Of a stretch of 8,754 bases of DNA, positions 1 to 8,751 are shown piece after piece. The translations under genes and the position numbers were made by a program. Below the pieces are notes generated by a model. That model saw nothing but the letters and a program-made list of their open reading frames with translations, was not told the DNA's origin and searched no databases. The stretch is from JBKHJZ01 sp046537875 (lineage in GTDB: Bacteria > Actinomycetota > Acidimicrobiia > Acidimicrobiales > VFJN01), in NCBI GenBank assembly GCA_046537875.1, contig JBKHJZ010000136.1:1-8754 (forward strand). Reading direction: 5' to 3'. Each line of letters starts with the position of its first letter. The first letter of the stretch is position 1.

Positions 1-273
1 GGCCGGCGGGCGGACCCGCCATCCCGCCGACTCCAGGTCGTCGACCCGCACCAGCGCCGCGACGTCGTCGGCGGTGCGCTCGCCGTCACGGTCGGCGTCG
101 GGCACCCGCTCCACCGCGTCGGCGTCGAGATCGACCACGACGTCCACGGACCCCGACCCGTCCTCCGCGGCGCTGACCACCACCTCGGTGCGGACCTGGC
201 ACCCCGCCGCGGCCAGCGCCACCCCGAGGAGGGGCGCCAGCCGGCGGAGGCGGATCAGGCAGGGCCGCGACAT
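1..273 (-). CDS. Putative secreted lipoprotein, N-terminal part (runs off left edge)
   Basis: Reading leftwards from an ATG at 271-273, 91 codons stay open to the edge of the window, so the C-terminus is missing. The start has a basic stretch (residues 2-11, five Arg or similar), then a hydrophobic segment ending in LAAAGC at residues 20-25. This is a signal peptide with a lipobox whose Cys25 would be lipidated, anchoring the protein on the outer face of the membrane. After the Cys the pattern is alternating beta-like and acidic, including EDGSGSVDVVVDLDADAV and VRVDDLESAGW, which recalls the DUF3153/LppM type of actinobacterial lipoprotein. That family match is from memory and tentative. It lies 42 bases after the clpC stop on the same strand, so co-transcription is likely. 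No clear ribosome binding site precedes the ATG. An in-frame GTG at 283-285 is an alternative start that adds four residues. Function unknown. Confidence 0.68.
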   Translation of the reverse strand, partial: MSRPCLIRLRRLAPLLGVALAAAGCQVRTEVVVSAAEDGSGSVDVVVDLDADAVERVPDADRDGERTADDVAALVRVDDLESAGWRVRPPA

Positions 274-315
274 GGACGTGGCCACCCGGCGGGCGGTGCG
301 CTCACCGGACGGCTG

Positions 316-2847
<2,532 letters not shown>

Positions 2848-2854
2848 GGACCTG

Positions 2855-2860
2855 CCTCCC
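2855..2860 (-). promoter_or_regulatory. Ribosome binding site of clpC, deciding a TTG start
   Basis: The minus strand reads GGGAGG here, with seven bases (CAGGTCC) before the TTG at 2845-2847. This is a near-ideal Shine-Dalgarno sequence and spacing. It also overlaps the more upstream in-frame GTG (2860-2862), which therefore cannot be the main start. The protein homology (MFERFTDR at the N-terminus) supports the same choice. Confidence 0.8.
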
Positions 2861-2886
2861 ACCTGGTTCGGGGGATCCGTGGGTCG

Positions 2887-2913
2887 AGTGTACAGCCCGC
2901 TTCCGTCTCACAA
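2887..2913 (-). promoter_or_regulatory. Candidate clpC promoter (sigma-70-like)
   Basis: On the minus strand a TTGTGA (2908-2913) and a TACACT (2887-2892) each match four of six consensus positions of a housekeeping promoter. The spacing is 15 bases, shorter than the usual 16-18, which weakens the call. The implied transcription start is near 2880, giving a leader of about 30 bases before the TTG start and room for the GGGAGG site. This is inference from motif resemblance only. I did not find a convincing ClgR operator or HspR inverted repeat beside it. Confidence 0.35.
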
Positions 2914-3010
2914 CCCCGCCGCGAGGGCGTGGCGTCGTTCGTAACTCGATCGCGCGGGCCCGGCCACGCTCGGTAGCAAGGCTGGGCTCCTCCCGCGTCC
3001 GCCGGGCGCG

Positions 3011-3022
3011 AGCGGGCCCGCT
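3011..3022. repeat. 12-bp perfect palindrome in the clpC/prenyl synthase divergent region
   Basis: AGCGGGCCCGCT is a perfect palindrome. A second, shorter one (CGGGCCCG, 2955-2962) lies 58 bases away, core to core (GGGCCC at 2956-2961 and 3014-3019). Such pairs could be operator half-sites for the divergent genes, but GGGCCC is a common word in DNA of this composition, so chance is a real possibility. The rest of the 2863-3060 interval shows no gene. Confidence 0.25.
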
Positions 3023-3048
3023 GGTTTCCGGCACGCGTACCGGTCACC

Positions 3049-3054
3049 TACCGT
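3049..3054 (+). promoter_or_regulatory. Candidate -10 element for a leaderless transcript
   Basis: TACCGT fits the actinobacterial -10 form TANNNT and ends six bases before the GTG at 3061, so transcription would begin at or within a base or two of the start codon. No Shine-Dalgarno sequence precedes the GTG, which agrees with leaderless translation. A weak TTTCCG at 3025-3030 could act as -35 with an 18-base spacer. The same hexamer precedes the gene at 7186. Confidence 0.45.
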
Positions 3055-3060
3055 GGCGGC

Positions 3061-4086
3061 GTGACTCCCCCCCACCCGCTCGTCGATCTGCCGGGCATCC
3101 AGTCGCTGCGCGAGCGGGTCGAGAAGCGACTCATGGCGGCCGTCGAGTCCGACGATCCCACCATGGCGGCGATGGCGTCGCATCTGGTCAAGGCGGGCGG
3201 CAAGCGCCTGAGGCCCCTGCTCGGAGCGCTGTCGTCGGTCACCGGGCGGGCGGTGGGGCGGCCGGGACGCACCGGCGAGCGGCCGCTCGGAGACACCGTG
3301 AGCGACGACGCGGTCACCGGCGGGGTCGCGTGCGAGCTCGTGCACGTCGGCTCGTTGCACCACGACGACGTCATCGACGAGGCCAGGACCCGTCACAACG
3401 TCGACAGCGTGAACATCCGGTGGGGCAACCTGCGGGCCATCCTGTCGGGCGACTTCCTGCTCGCCCGCGCCTCGGAGCTGGCGGCCTCGCTGGGCACCGA
3501 GGTGGCCGGGCTGCTCGCGTCGACGATCAGCCGCCTGTGCGAGGGCGAGGTGCGCGAGCTGGAGCACGCCTACCACCTGGACCGCACCGAGGACGACTAC
3601 ACCGCGGCGATCGAGGGGAAGACCGCCGCCCTCTACAGCACCACGTGCCACATCGGCGGCCTGGTCGCCGGTCTGGAGCGCGACCACGTGGACGGGCTGG
3701 CGGAGTTCGGGCACAGCTACGGCATGGCGTTCCAGGTGGTGGACGACATCCTCGACGTGGTGGCGACCGACAGCGAGCTGGGGAAGCCCGCCGGTCACGA
3801 CATGGCCGAGGGCGTGTACAACCTCCCGGTGCTCCGCACGCTCGCCGGTCGCGGCGGCGACGAGCTGCGGGCGCTGCTGGGCGGCCCGCTGGGCGAGACC
3901 CACCGTGCCCGGGCGCTGGACATCGTCCGGGCCGGCGACGGCGTGGCGGAGGCGGCCGACACGGCCCGGGGCTACGTCGGGGATGCGCTCGCCGCCCTCG
4001 ACCGGCTGCCGCCGTCGCCGGCCAGCCAGGTGCTCGCGTCCGCGACCCACCACCTCGTCACGAGCCTCGACGGTCGCGTCGCCTGA
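3061..4086 (+). CDS. Long-chain trans-polyprenyl diphosphate synthase
   Basis: This enzyme would add isopentenyl diphosphate units to an allylic diphosphate, giving a long all-trans prenyl chain, probably for menaquinone. It is 341 residues and shows the family motifs in order: GGKRLRP (46-52), the first aspartate-rich motif DDVID (102-106), EGKTAAL (185-191), the second aspartate-rich motif DDILD (228-232) and GKPAGHD (241-247). The residues four and five before the first motif are small (Ser98, Gly97). In this family that usually allows a long product rather than C15. The overall pattern resembles actinobacterial GrcC/IspB-type proteins. Residues 63-85 form an Arg/Gly-rich loop that makes the stretch between the KRLRP motif and the first DDxxD about a dozen residues longer than usual. 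The GTG start has no Shine-Dalgarno but a -10-like TACCGT just upstream. Product length cannot be read from sequence. Confidence 0.93.
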   Translation: MTPPHPLVDLPGIQSLRERVEKRLMAAVESDDPTMAAMASHLVKAGGKRLRPLLGALSSVTGRAVGRPGRTGERPLGDTVSDDAVTGGVACELVHVGSLHHDDVIDEARTRHNVDSVNIRWGNLRAILSGDFLLARASELAASLGTEVAGLLASTISRLCEGEVRELEHAYHLDRTEDDYTAAIEGKTAALYSTTCHIGGLVAGLERDHVDGLAEFGHSYGMAFQVVDDILDVVATDSELGKPAGHDMAEGVYNLPVLRTLAGRGGDELRALLGGPLGETHRARALDIVRAGDGVAEAADTARGYVGDALAALDRLPPSPASQVLASATHHLVTSLDGRVA

Positions 4087-4161
4087 GCGGCCAGACCGGC
4101 GAATTCGTTGCGTCGCCCGGGCGGGCCGGGGCGAGACTCGTGGTCCCGACCTGATCCCGCT

Positions 4162-4167
4162 GGAGAG
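4162..4167 (+). promoter_or_regulatory. Ribosome binding site deciding the thioesterase start
   Basis: GGAGAG precedes the ATG at 4171; counted from its GGAG core there are five bases to the start. This favours the ATG over an in-frame upstream start at 4108, which has no such site and would add 21 residues (MRRPGG...) unlike the family's N-terminus. The 84-base gap from the prenyl synthase stop shows nothing else that I recognise. Confidence 0.6.
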
Positions 4168-4170
4168 ACC

Positions 4171-5022
4171 ATGGGCGACCTCGAGAAGGACACGGCACTC
4201 GACCCGGTGGGCGACGGCCGGTACACGGCGGAGCTGCGCGAGGACTGGAACATCTGGGGCCCGAACGGCGGCTACGTGGCGTCGATCGCCCTGCGGGCCG
4301 CAGGACTCGCCACCGGCCGGGCCCGGCCGGCCAGCATCGTCGCCCACTTCCTCGGCGTCGCGGCGTTCGACCGGGTCGACGTCGACGTGGCCGTGCTGCG
4401 GGGCTCACGGTTCGCCACCTCGTCCCGGGTGAGCATCGCCCAGGGTGGACGCCCCGTGCTCGAGGCGCTCGTCTGGGGGGTCGACCCCGGCGGCGCTGCG
4501 CTGGAGCACGACATCGCGCCGGTGCCCGAGGTGCCCGCACCCTCGGAGGTGCCGTCGTGGGAGGAGCGCATGGCCGACGTCGACCCGGCCGACCGGCCGC
4601 CGTTCCGGTTCTGGGACAACATCGAGCACCGACCTCTCCGGTGGCGCGACGACTGGCCGCCACCGGGGCCGGTATCGCCCGAGGGACGGTGGTGGTTCCG
4701 CTTCCGGCCGACACCGCAGTTCGACGACCCGTGGGTCGACGCCTGCCGGGTGCTGATCCCCGTCGACACGATGGGCTGGCCCGCCGCCGTCCAGGCCCAT
4801 GCGCACGTCGACCCGCCCGAGGTGATCGCCCCCACCGTCGACCTCTCGGCCCGCTTCCACCGCCCGGCCGCGGGCGAGGAGTGGCTGCTGTGCGACGCCG
4901 TGTCGCCCGTGGCCGCGGGCGGTCTCGTGGCCGCCACGGTGAGGGTGTGGGGCCGCTCGGGTGCGCTGCTGGCATCGGGCGACCAGTCGATGCTCTGCCG
5001 CCCGGCGCCGACCCTGCGCTGA
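4171..5022 (+). CDS. Acyl-CoA thioesterase-like double-hotdog protein
   Basis: The protein is 283 residues and looks like two fused hotdog domains of the TesB/thioesterase-like superfamily (4HBT_3 type), enzymes that hydrolyse acyl-CoA to free acid and CoA in the cytoplasm. The first domain carries WNIWGPNGGYVASIALRAA (26-44), typical of the N-terminal helix of this group. The second carries PTVDLSARFHRP (221-232), a WLLCDAVSPVAAGG stretch (238-251) and LLASGDQSMLCR (266-277). By comparison with TesB, Asp224, Ser245 and Gln272 are candidates for the Asp-Thr/Ser-Gln catalytic trio, but that alignment is mine and approximate. It has no signal peptide or membrane segment. It follows the prenyl synthase by 84 bases on the same strand and may share its transcript; whether the two functions are linked is not shown. 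It converges on ktrA with only 17-18 bases between stops. The substrate is unknown. Confidence 0.85.
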   Translation: MGDLEKDTALDPVGDGRYTAELREDWNIWGPNGGYVASIALRAAGLATGRARPASIVAHFLGVAAFDRVDVDVAVLRGSRFATSSRVSIAQGGRPVLEALVWGVDPGGAALEHDIAPVPEVPAPSEVPSWEERMADVDPADRPPFRFWDNIEHRPLRWRDDWPPPGPVSPEGRWWFRFRPTPQFDDPWVDACRVLIPVDTMGWPAAVQAHAHVDPPEVIAPTVDLSARFHRPAAGEEWLLCDAVSPVAAGGLVAATVRVWGRSGALLASGDQSMLCRPAPTLR

Positions 5023-5040
5023 CCGCGGTGCGGCCGACCG

Positions 5041-5760
5041 TCAGCCGGCGAGCTGCGCGAACGCCTCGACCCTCTTCGTCGGGCCCGCCACCACCAGCAC
5101 GTCACCCTCGGCCAGCACCGTGTCGGCGGTGGCGTGCGTGAAGCCCTGGTGCGTCGGCTTGACGTACACCACGGTGACGCCGTAGCGGGCCCGCAGCCCC
5201 ACGTCGGCCAGCGTCCGCCCCGCCAGCTCGTCGGGCACCACGGTCTCCACCATCGCGAACTGCTCGTCGAGCTGGAACCAGTCGAGCACCCGCCCGCTCA
5301 CCAGGTGTGCGACCCGCTGGCCCATGTCGTGCTCGGGGAACACCACGTGGTGAGCCCCGATCCGCTGGAGGATCCGCCCGTGGGAGTCGGTGACCGCCTT
5401 GGCCCAGATGTTGGGCACGGCGAGGTCGACGAGCGCCGAGGTGGTGAGGATGCTGGCCTCGACGTCGGTGCCGATCCCGACGACCGCGGTGCTGAAGTCG
5501 CCGCCCCCGATCTGGCGGATCGTCTCGGCATCGGTGGTGTCGCCCTCCACCACGTGGGTGAGCAGCTCGGCGTGCGCCTGGACGCGCCGGGGGTCGGCGT
5601 CGACCCCGAGCACCTCGAAGCCGAGCTTCACCAGCTCCTGGGCGAGCGAGCTGCCGAACCGGCCAAGGCCCACGACCAGGACCTGCCGGTTCGACCGGTC
5701 GCGCCGGCCCTCGAGCGCCGTCGCCACGCGTGCGAGCGACCGGGAACGTCTCTCATCCAA
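5041..5760 (-). CDS. ktrA: KtrA/TrkA-family potassium uptake regulator (RCK protein)
   Basis: This is a cytoplasmic ring-forming subunit that binds nucleotides and gates the partner channel. It is 239 residues. RCK_N begins with QVLVVGLGRFG; its GLGRFG (31-36) is the dinucleotide-binding glycine motif, and Asp54/Asp56 in VLGVDAD end the second strand where the ribose is bound. GDTTD (73-77) and FPEHDMG (141-147) are further family hallmarks. RCK_C spans roughly 167-236. The first 25 residues are basic and longer than in many KtrA proteins. The start is TTG at 5758-5760, inside the end of ktrB: the frames overlap by 8 bases (5753-5760), implying translational coupling. A GAGGAGAGG site lies seven bases upstream. 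A single-RCK protein of this length next to a KtrB fits Ktr better than the two-RCK E. coli TrkA. An in-frame GTG 36 bases downstream is a less likely start. Confidence 0.93.
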   Translation of the reverse strand: MDERRSRSLARVATALEGRRDRSNRQVLVVGLGRFGSSLAQELVKLGFEVLGVDADPRRVQAHAELLTHVVEGDTTDAETIRQIGGGDFSTAVVGIGTDVEASILTTSALVDLAVPNIWAKAVTDSHGRILQRIGAHHVVFPEHDMGQRVAHLVSGRVLDWFQLDEQFAMVETVVPDELAGRTLADVGLRARYGVTVVYVKPTHQGFTHATADTVLAEGDVLVVAGPTKRVEAFAQLAG

Positions 5761-7117
5761 TGATCGGCCTCTCCTCGGGATGACGGTAGCGGCGCACGCG
5801 CTCGCGCAGAACCAGCGCCGCGAACAAGGTGACGGGCCCGACGCGCCCGAGCAGCATGAGCCCCACGACCAGGAGCTGGGACCCCGTGGACAGCGACGGG
5901 GTCACCCCGGTCGAGAGGCCCACGGTACCGAGGGCCGAGACGGTCTCGAAGAACAGGTCGTCACGCGGCAGGCCACCGAGCGACATGAGCGCCATCGTCG
6001 CGGCGACCACCACGCCCACGGCCAGCAGCGCGACCGTCAGCGCCTGGCGCTGAGCCGTGCCCGGCACCCGCCGATCGAACACCACCACGTCCGGGTCGCC
6101 CCGGGCCTCCGCCCACATGACCCAGCCCAGCAGCGCGAACGTCGTCACCTTGATGCCGCCGGCGGTCGAGGCGCTGCCCCCGCCGATGAACATCAGCACC
6201 TCGGTCAAGAGGCGCGACGGCTCCCGCAGGTCGGCGATCTGCAAGGTCTCGAAGCCCGCCGTGCGGGGCGTCACGCTGTGGAAGAACGCGTTGACGATGC
6301 TGTCGCCCACCGACATGCCGCCGAGGGTGCGCGGGTTGGTCCACTCGAACCACGTGAGCAGCGCCCAGCCGGCGACGAGCAGCACGAGGGTCGACGACAC
6401 GGTGAGCTTGGCGTGCAGGCTCCACTGGCCCGGGCGCCGGGGCCGGCGGGCGATGTCGACCCACACCGGATAGCCGAGGCCGCCCGTGATGACGGCCGCC
6501 GCCACCACCAGCAGGAGGAACGGGTCGAGGGCGACGCCCGCGAGGCTGTCGCGGAACAGCGAGAACCCGGCGTTGTTGAACGCGGAGACGGCGTGGAACA
6601 CACCGAGGGTGGCTGCGCGACCGGCGGCGGCATCGTGGGCCATCCAGAAGCGGAGCCCGAGCACCAGGGCCACCACCACCTCGGTGAGCAGGCTGAACAC
6701 GGCCACCCGCACGGCCAGCTCGCGCACGTCGCCGAGCTCGAGGATGCTCTTCTCGGCCGCCGTGACCAGGCGGTGGCGCAGCCCGATGCGCCGCGCGAGC
6801 AGCACGGCGACCAGGGACGACATGGTCATGATGCCGAGCCCGCCGATCTGGATCAGGGCGAGGATGATCACCTGGCCGAACCCGGTCCAGTACGTGCCGG
6901 TGTCGACCACCACGAGGCCGGTCACGCAGACCGCGGATGTCGCGGTGAACAGGGCGGTCAGCAGGGGCGCGGGGCCCGGGTCGTGCGAGGCGGGCGGCAG
7001 GAGCAGCAGCCCGGTGCCCACCAGGCTCGCCCCCACGAAGGCCGTGGCGATGTACTGACCGGGGTGGCGGAACCGCAGGGGAGGGAGTCGGCGGAGGCCG
7101 GCCAGCACGGCGGACAC
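5753..7117 (-). CDS. ktrB: KtrB/TrkH-family potassium transporter membrane subunit
   Basis: This membrane subunit takes up potassium, often coupled to or stimulated by sodium in Ktr systems. At 454 residues it has KtrB length, somewhat shorter than TrkH. Four pore-loop repeats with their filter glycines are visible: SAVCVTGL (61-68), SAFNNAGF (178-185), SVTPRTAGF (281-289) and SALGTVGLSTG (394-404). The flexible intramembrane gate loop of the third repeat is present as GGGSASTAGGIKVTT (312-326). Hydrophobic helices flank each loop, giving the expected four M1-P-M2 units. The C-terminus is short and basic. It ends inside the start of ktrA, so the two form a tight operon in the order ktrB-ktrA. 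The start is GTG at 7115-7117; no clear ribosome binding site precedes it, and another GTG lies three codons downstream, so the exact start is uncertain by a few residues. It is divergent from the DUF4915 gene. Confidence 0.95.
   Translation of the reverse strand: MSAVLAGLRRLPPLRFRHPGQYIATAFVGASLVGTGLLLLPPASHDPGPAPLLTALFTATSAVCVTGLVVVDTGTYWTGFGQVIILALIQIGGLGIMTMSSLVAVLLARRIGLRHRLVTAAEKSILELGDVRELAVRVAVFSLLTEVVVALVLGLRFWMAHDAAAGRAATLGVFHAVSAFNNAGFSLFRDSLAGVALDPFLLLVVAAAVITGGLGYPVWVDIARRPRRPGQWSLHAKLTVSSTLVLLVAGWALLTWFEWTNPRTLGGMSVGDSIVNAFFHSVTPRTAGFETLQIADLREPSRLLTEVLMFIGGGSASTAGGIKVTTFALLGWVMWAEARGDPDVVVFDRRVPGTAQRQALTVALLAVGVVVAATMALMSLGGLPRDDLFFETVSALGTVGLSTGVTPSLSTGSQLLVVGLMLLGRVGPVTLFAALVLRERVRRYRHPEERPIIG
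5768..5776 (-). promoter_or_regulatory. Ribosome binding site of ktrA within ktrB
   Basis: The minus strand reads GAGGAGAGG, ending seven bases before the TTG at 5758-5760. It lies within the last codons of ktrB. The site supports the TTG start and, with the 8-base frame overlap, suggests ribosomes finishing ktrB pass to ktrA. Confidence 0.65.
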
Positions 7118-7148
7118 GTTACGACCGTGCGCCGGTGTCAGGATCCCG

Positions 7149-7164
7149 CGGCGGCGGGCCGCCG
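7149..7164. repeat. 16-bp inverted repeat between ktrB and the DUF4915 gene
   Basis: CGGCGGC and GCCGCCG form a 7-bp inverted repeat separated by GG. It sits in the 68-base divergent region (7118-7185), just upstream of the TACCGT element at 7171. Its position fits an operator, but a GC-only palindrome arises easily by chance in DNA of this composition. Confidence 0.3.
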
Positions 7165-7170
7165 AGCCAC

Positions 7171-7176
7171 TACCGT
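7171..7176 (+). promoter_or_regulatory. Candidate -10 element near the DUF4915 gene start
   Basis: TACCGT (TANNNT form) lies nine bases before the ATG at 7186, placing the expected transcription start within a few bases of the start codon. There is no Shine-Dalgarno sequence before this ATG, so a leaderless or near-leaderless transcript is plausible. I see no matching -35. It is the same hexamer found before the prenyl synthase GTG. Confidence 0.4.
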
Positions 7177-7185
7177 CTGTGGACG

Positions 7186-8751
7186 ATGCACGACGGGACG
7201 GCGCCTCCGTGGCGTGCCGCGCTCGATGGCCAACGGCTGATCGTCACCGGCTTCGGTCGCTGGGGCGGCGGTGCGTACGACCTGACCGACGGGATCCCCG
7301 TGGCGCTCGACGATCTGGCCACCGCCGGTGCCGCCGTCGGGGGCGAGCGGCTCTGGCGGGTGCTCCGGTCGCCCGGGGACCAGACCGGCACCTGCGAGCT
7401 GCTGTCGTATGACAGCCGCGGCCTGCGCAGCTACGAACGGCTCGACCAGATCCGCGACCCGCACGACGTGTGCTGGTACGACGACGCACCGCACATCACG
7501 TCCAGCTGGGACGACGCGATCTGGCGGGTGCACCGGGGTGGCCGGACCGAGCGGATCTGGCAGGGATCCGAGGTGGCCGACGCGTGGCACGTCAACTCGC
7601 TCGTGGTGGTCGACGGCGCACTCAACGTCTGCGCGTTCGGGCGATACGACCGGCACAAGGCGTGGAAGGACGGCCTGTCGCGGTCGGGCGGGCCGCCCGC
7701 CGGGTTCGTCCACGACCTGTCCGCCGGCCGCGACCGTCTCACCGGGCTCGCCCACCCCCACACGCCGCGCCACCACGAGGACCGCTGGTACGTGTGCGAG
7801 TCGGCGCGCGGTGAGCTGACCGTGCTGGACTCGGTCGGCCGGGTGCTGCGCCGGGTGCCGGTCCAGCGGTTCACGCGGGGGCTCGCCATCGTGGGTCAGT
7901 GGGCGCTCGTCGGCGGGAACGCGCATCGCCGGCGCGCCGAGGACAGGGCCGAGATCGTGGTCATCGACATGGACTCGTTCGAGATCGTGTCGCGGATCCC
8001 GATGCCGTGCCTCGAGGTGTACGACATCCTCCCGGTGCCGGCGCCACTCGCCCGGGGGTTGGCGGTCGGGTTCGGCGCGAACGCGGCGCGGGCTGTCGAC
8101 CAGCAGCGTCGAGCCGGCCGCCCGGCCGAGCGCCGGTCGACCCCGGACGCCGCAGCGGTGCGGTTGGTCCCGGGCCGGGTGGCGGCCGAGCTCGCCGGGA
8201 TGGCCCGCCCCTTCAGCGACGTGGCCGCCCGCCTGGTGGGAGTGCGTGCCGAGCTGCCGGCGCAGGCCACGGCCGGCGACGTGCTCACGGTGACGGTCCA
8301 GGTGCTCAACCGGTCGTCGCGGCTGTTGGGCTCGGTTCCACCCCGGCCAGTGCGGCTCGGCGCCCGGTGGATCCGGGTGGACCATGGCAGCGACACGGAC
8401 GGTTCACCGCTCGTCCGCAACCCGCTCGTGCCGCTCCCCCGCGTCGTCCATCCCGGGACGAGGACCCGGGTCCAGCTGCCCCTCGAGGTGCCCGGCCGCA
8501 CCGGCCGCTACGAGCTGCGGGTCGCCCTGCGCCATCCGGCGGTGGGCTGGTTCGGCGTGCGGGCGCAGGCCGAGGTGCTGGTCGACCCCCGCGACGAGCC
8601 CCTGCCGGAGCAACCGGTCAGCCAGGAGATCGAGCTACCGGTGGACGACCACCCGCGGGAACCAGCCGACCAGCCGGCCGAGGAGGAGCACGGCCCCGCT
8701 GACGCCGGCGAGCCGGACGAGCAGCCCGCCGGGGAGCGAGCCGGGCGGTAG
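7186..8751 (+). CDS. DUF4915/TIGR03032-type beta-propeller protein with C-terminal beta-sandwich
   Basis: The protein is 521 residues. Residues 15-285 match, by pattern, the DUF4915/TIGR03032 group: VTGFGRWGGGAYDL (20-33), DPHDVCW (91-97), DAWHVNSLVVVDG (132-144), FGRYDRHKAWKDG (151-163), HPHTPRHHEDRWYVCESARGEL (split as HPHTPRHHEDRW 190-201, then YVCESARGEL to 211) and RGLAIVGQWALVGG (231-244). Repeated strand pairs suggest a beta-propeller. Residues 345-467 form a second, beta-rich unit (VTVQVLNRSSRLLGS, GARWIRV, PGRTGRYELRVALRH, VGWFG) resembling Ig-like sandwiches attached to polysaccharide-related proteins. The final 54 residues are rich in Glu, Asp and Pro and probably disordered. No signal peptide or membrane segment is visible, so it is likely cytoplasmic. 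The ATG at 7186 is preferred to a GTG at 7135, because the homology starts after it and a -10-like element lies between them. The biochemical role is not known; a link to surface polysaccharide is only a guess. Confidence 0.82.
   Translation: MHDGTAPPWRAALDGQRLIVTGFGRWGGGAYDLTDGIPVALDDLATAGAAVGGERLWRVLRSPGDQTGTCELLSYDSRGLRSYERLDQIRDPHDVCWYDDAPHITSSWDDAIWRVHRGGRTERIWQGSEVADAWHVNSLVVVDGALNVCAFGRYDRHKAWKDGLSRSGGPPAGFVHDLSAGRDRLTGLAHPHTPRHHEDRWYVCESARGELTVLDSVGRVLRRVPVQRFTRGLAIVGQWALVGGNAHRRRAEDRAEIVVIDMDSFEIVSRIPMPCLEVYDILPVPAPLARGLAVGFGANAARAVDQQRRAGRPAERRSTPDAAAVRLVPGRVAAELAGMARPFSDVAARLVGVRAELPAQATAGDVLTVTVQVLNRSSRLLGSVPPRPVRLGARWIRVDHGSDTDGSPLVRNPLVPLPRVVHPGTRTRVQLPLEVPGRTGRYELRVALRHPAVGWFGVRAQAEVLVDPRDEPLPEQPVSQEIELPVDDHPREPADQPAEEEHGPADAGEPDEQPAGERAGR

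Noticed and set aside
2930..2960. A possible ClgR operator (GTTCG...GCG) upstream of clpC.
   Set aside because: The half-sites are too far apart (GTTCGT, nine bases, GCG) compared with the spacing I know for ClgR sites.
2908..4347. A 479-codon open frame on the minus strand across the prenyl synthase gene.
   Set aside because: Low-complexity Arg/His/Val composition and no family motif, while the plus-strand frame carries both DDxxD motifs.
5023..5040. A bidirectional terminator between the thioesterase and ktrA.
   Set aside because: Only weak GC pairings are possible and there is no T-tract on either strand.
7135..7185. GTG at 7135 as the start of the DUF4915 gene, adding 17 residues.
   Set aside because: The extra residues do not resemble the family, no ribosome binding site precedes the GTG, and the inverted repeat and -10-like element would lie inside the coding region.
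5390..7240. A 616-codon open frame on the plus strand, antisense to ktrA and ktrB.
   Set aside because: It is His/Arg/Gln/Gly-rich with no domain pattern, and it covers two clear potassium transport genes. Long antisense frames are common in DNA this GC-rich because stop codons are rare.
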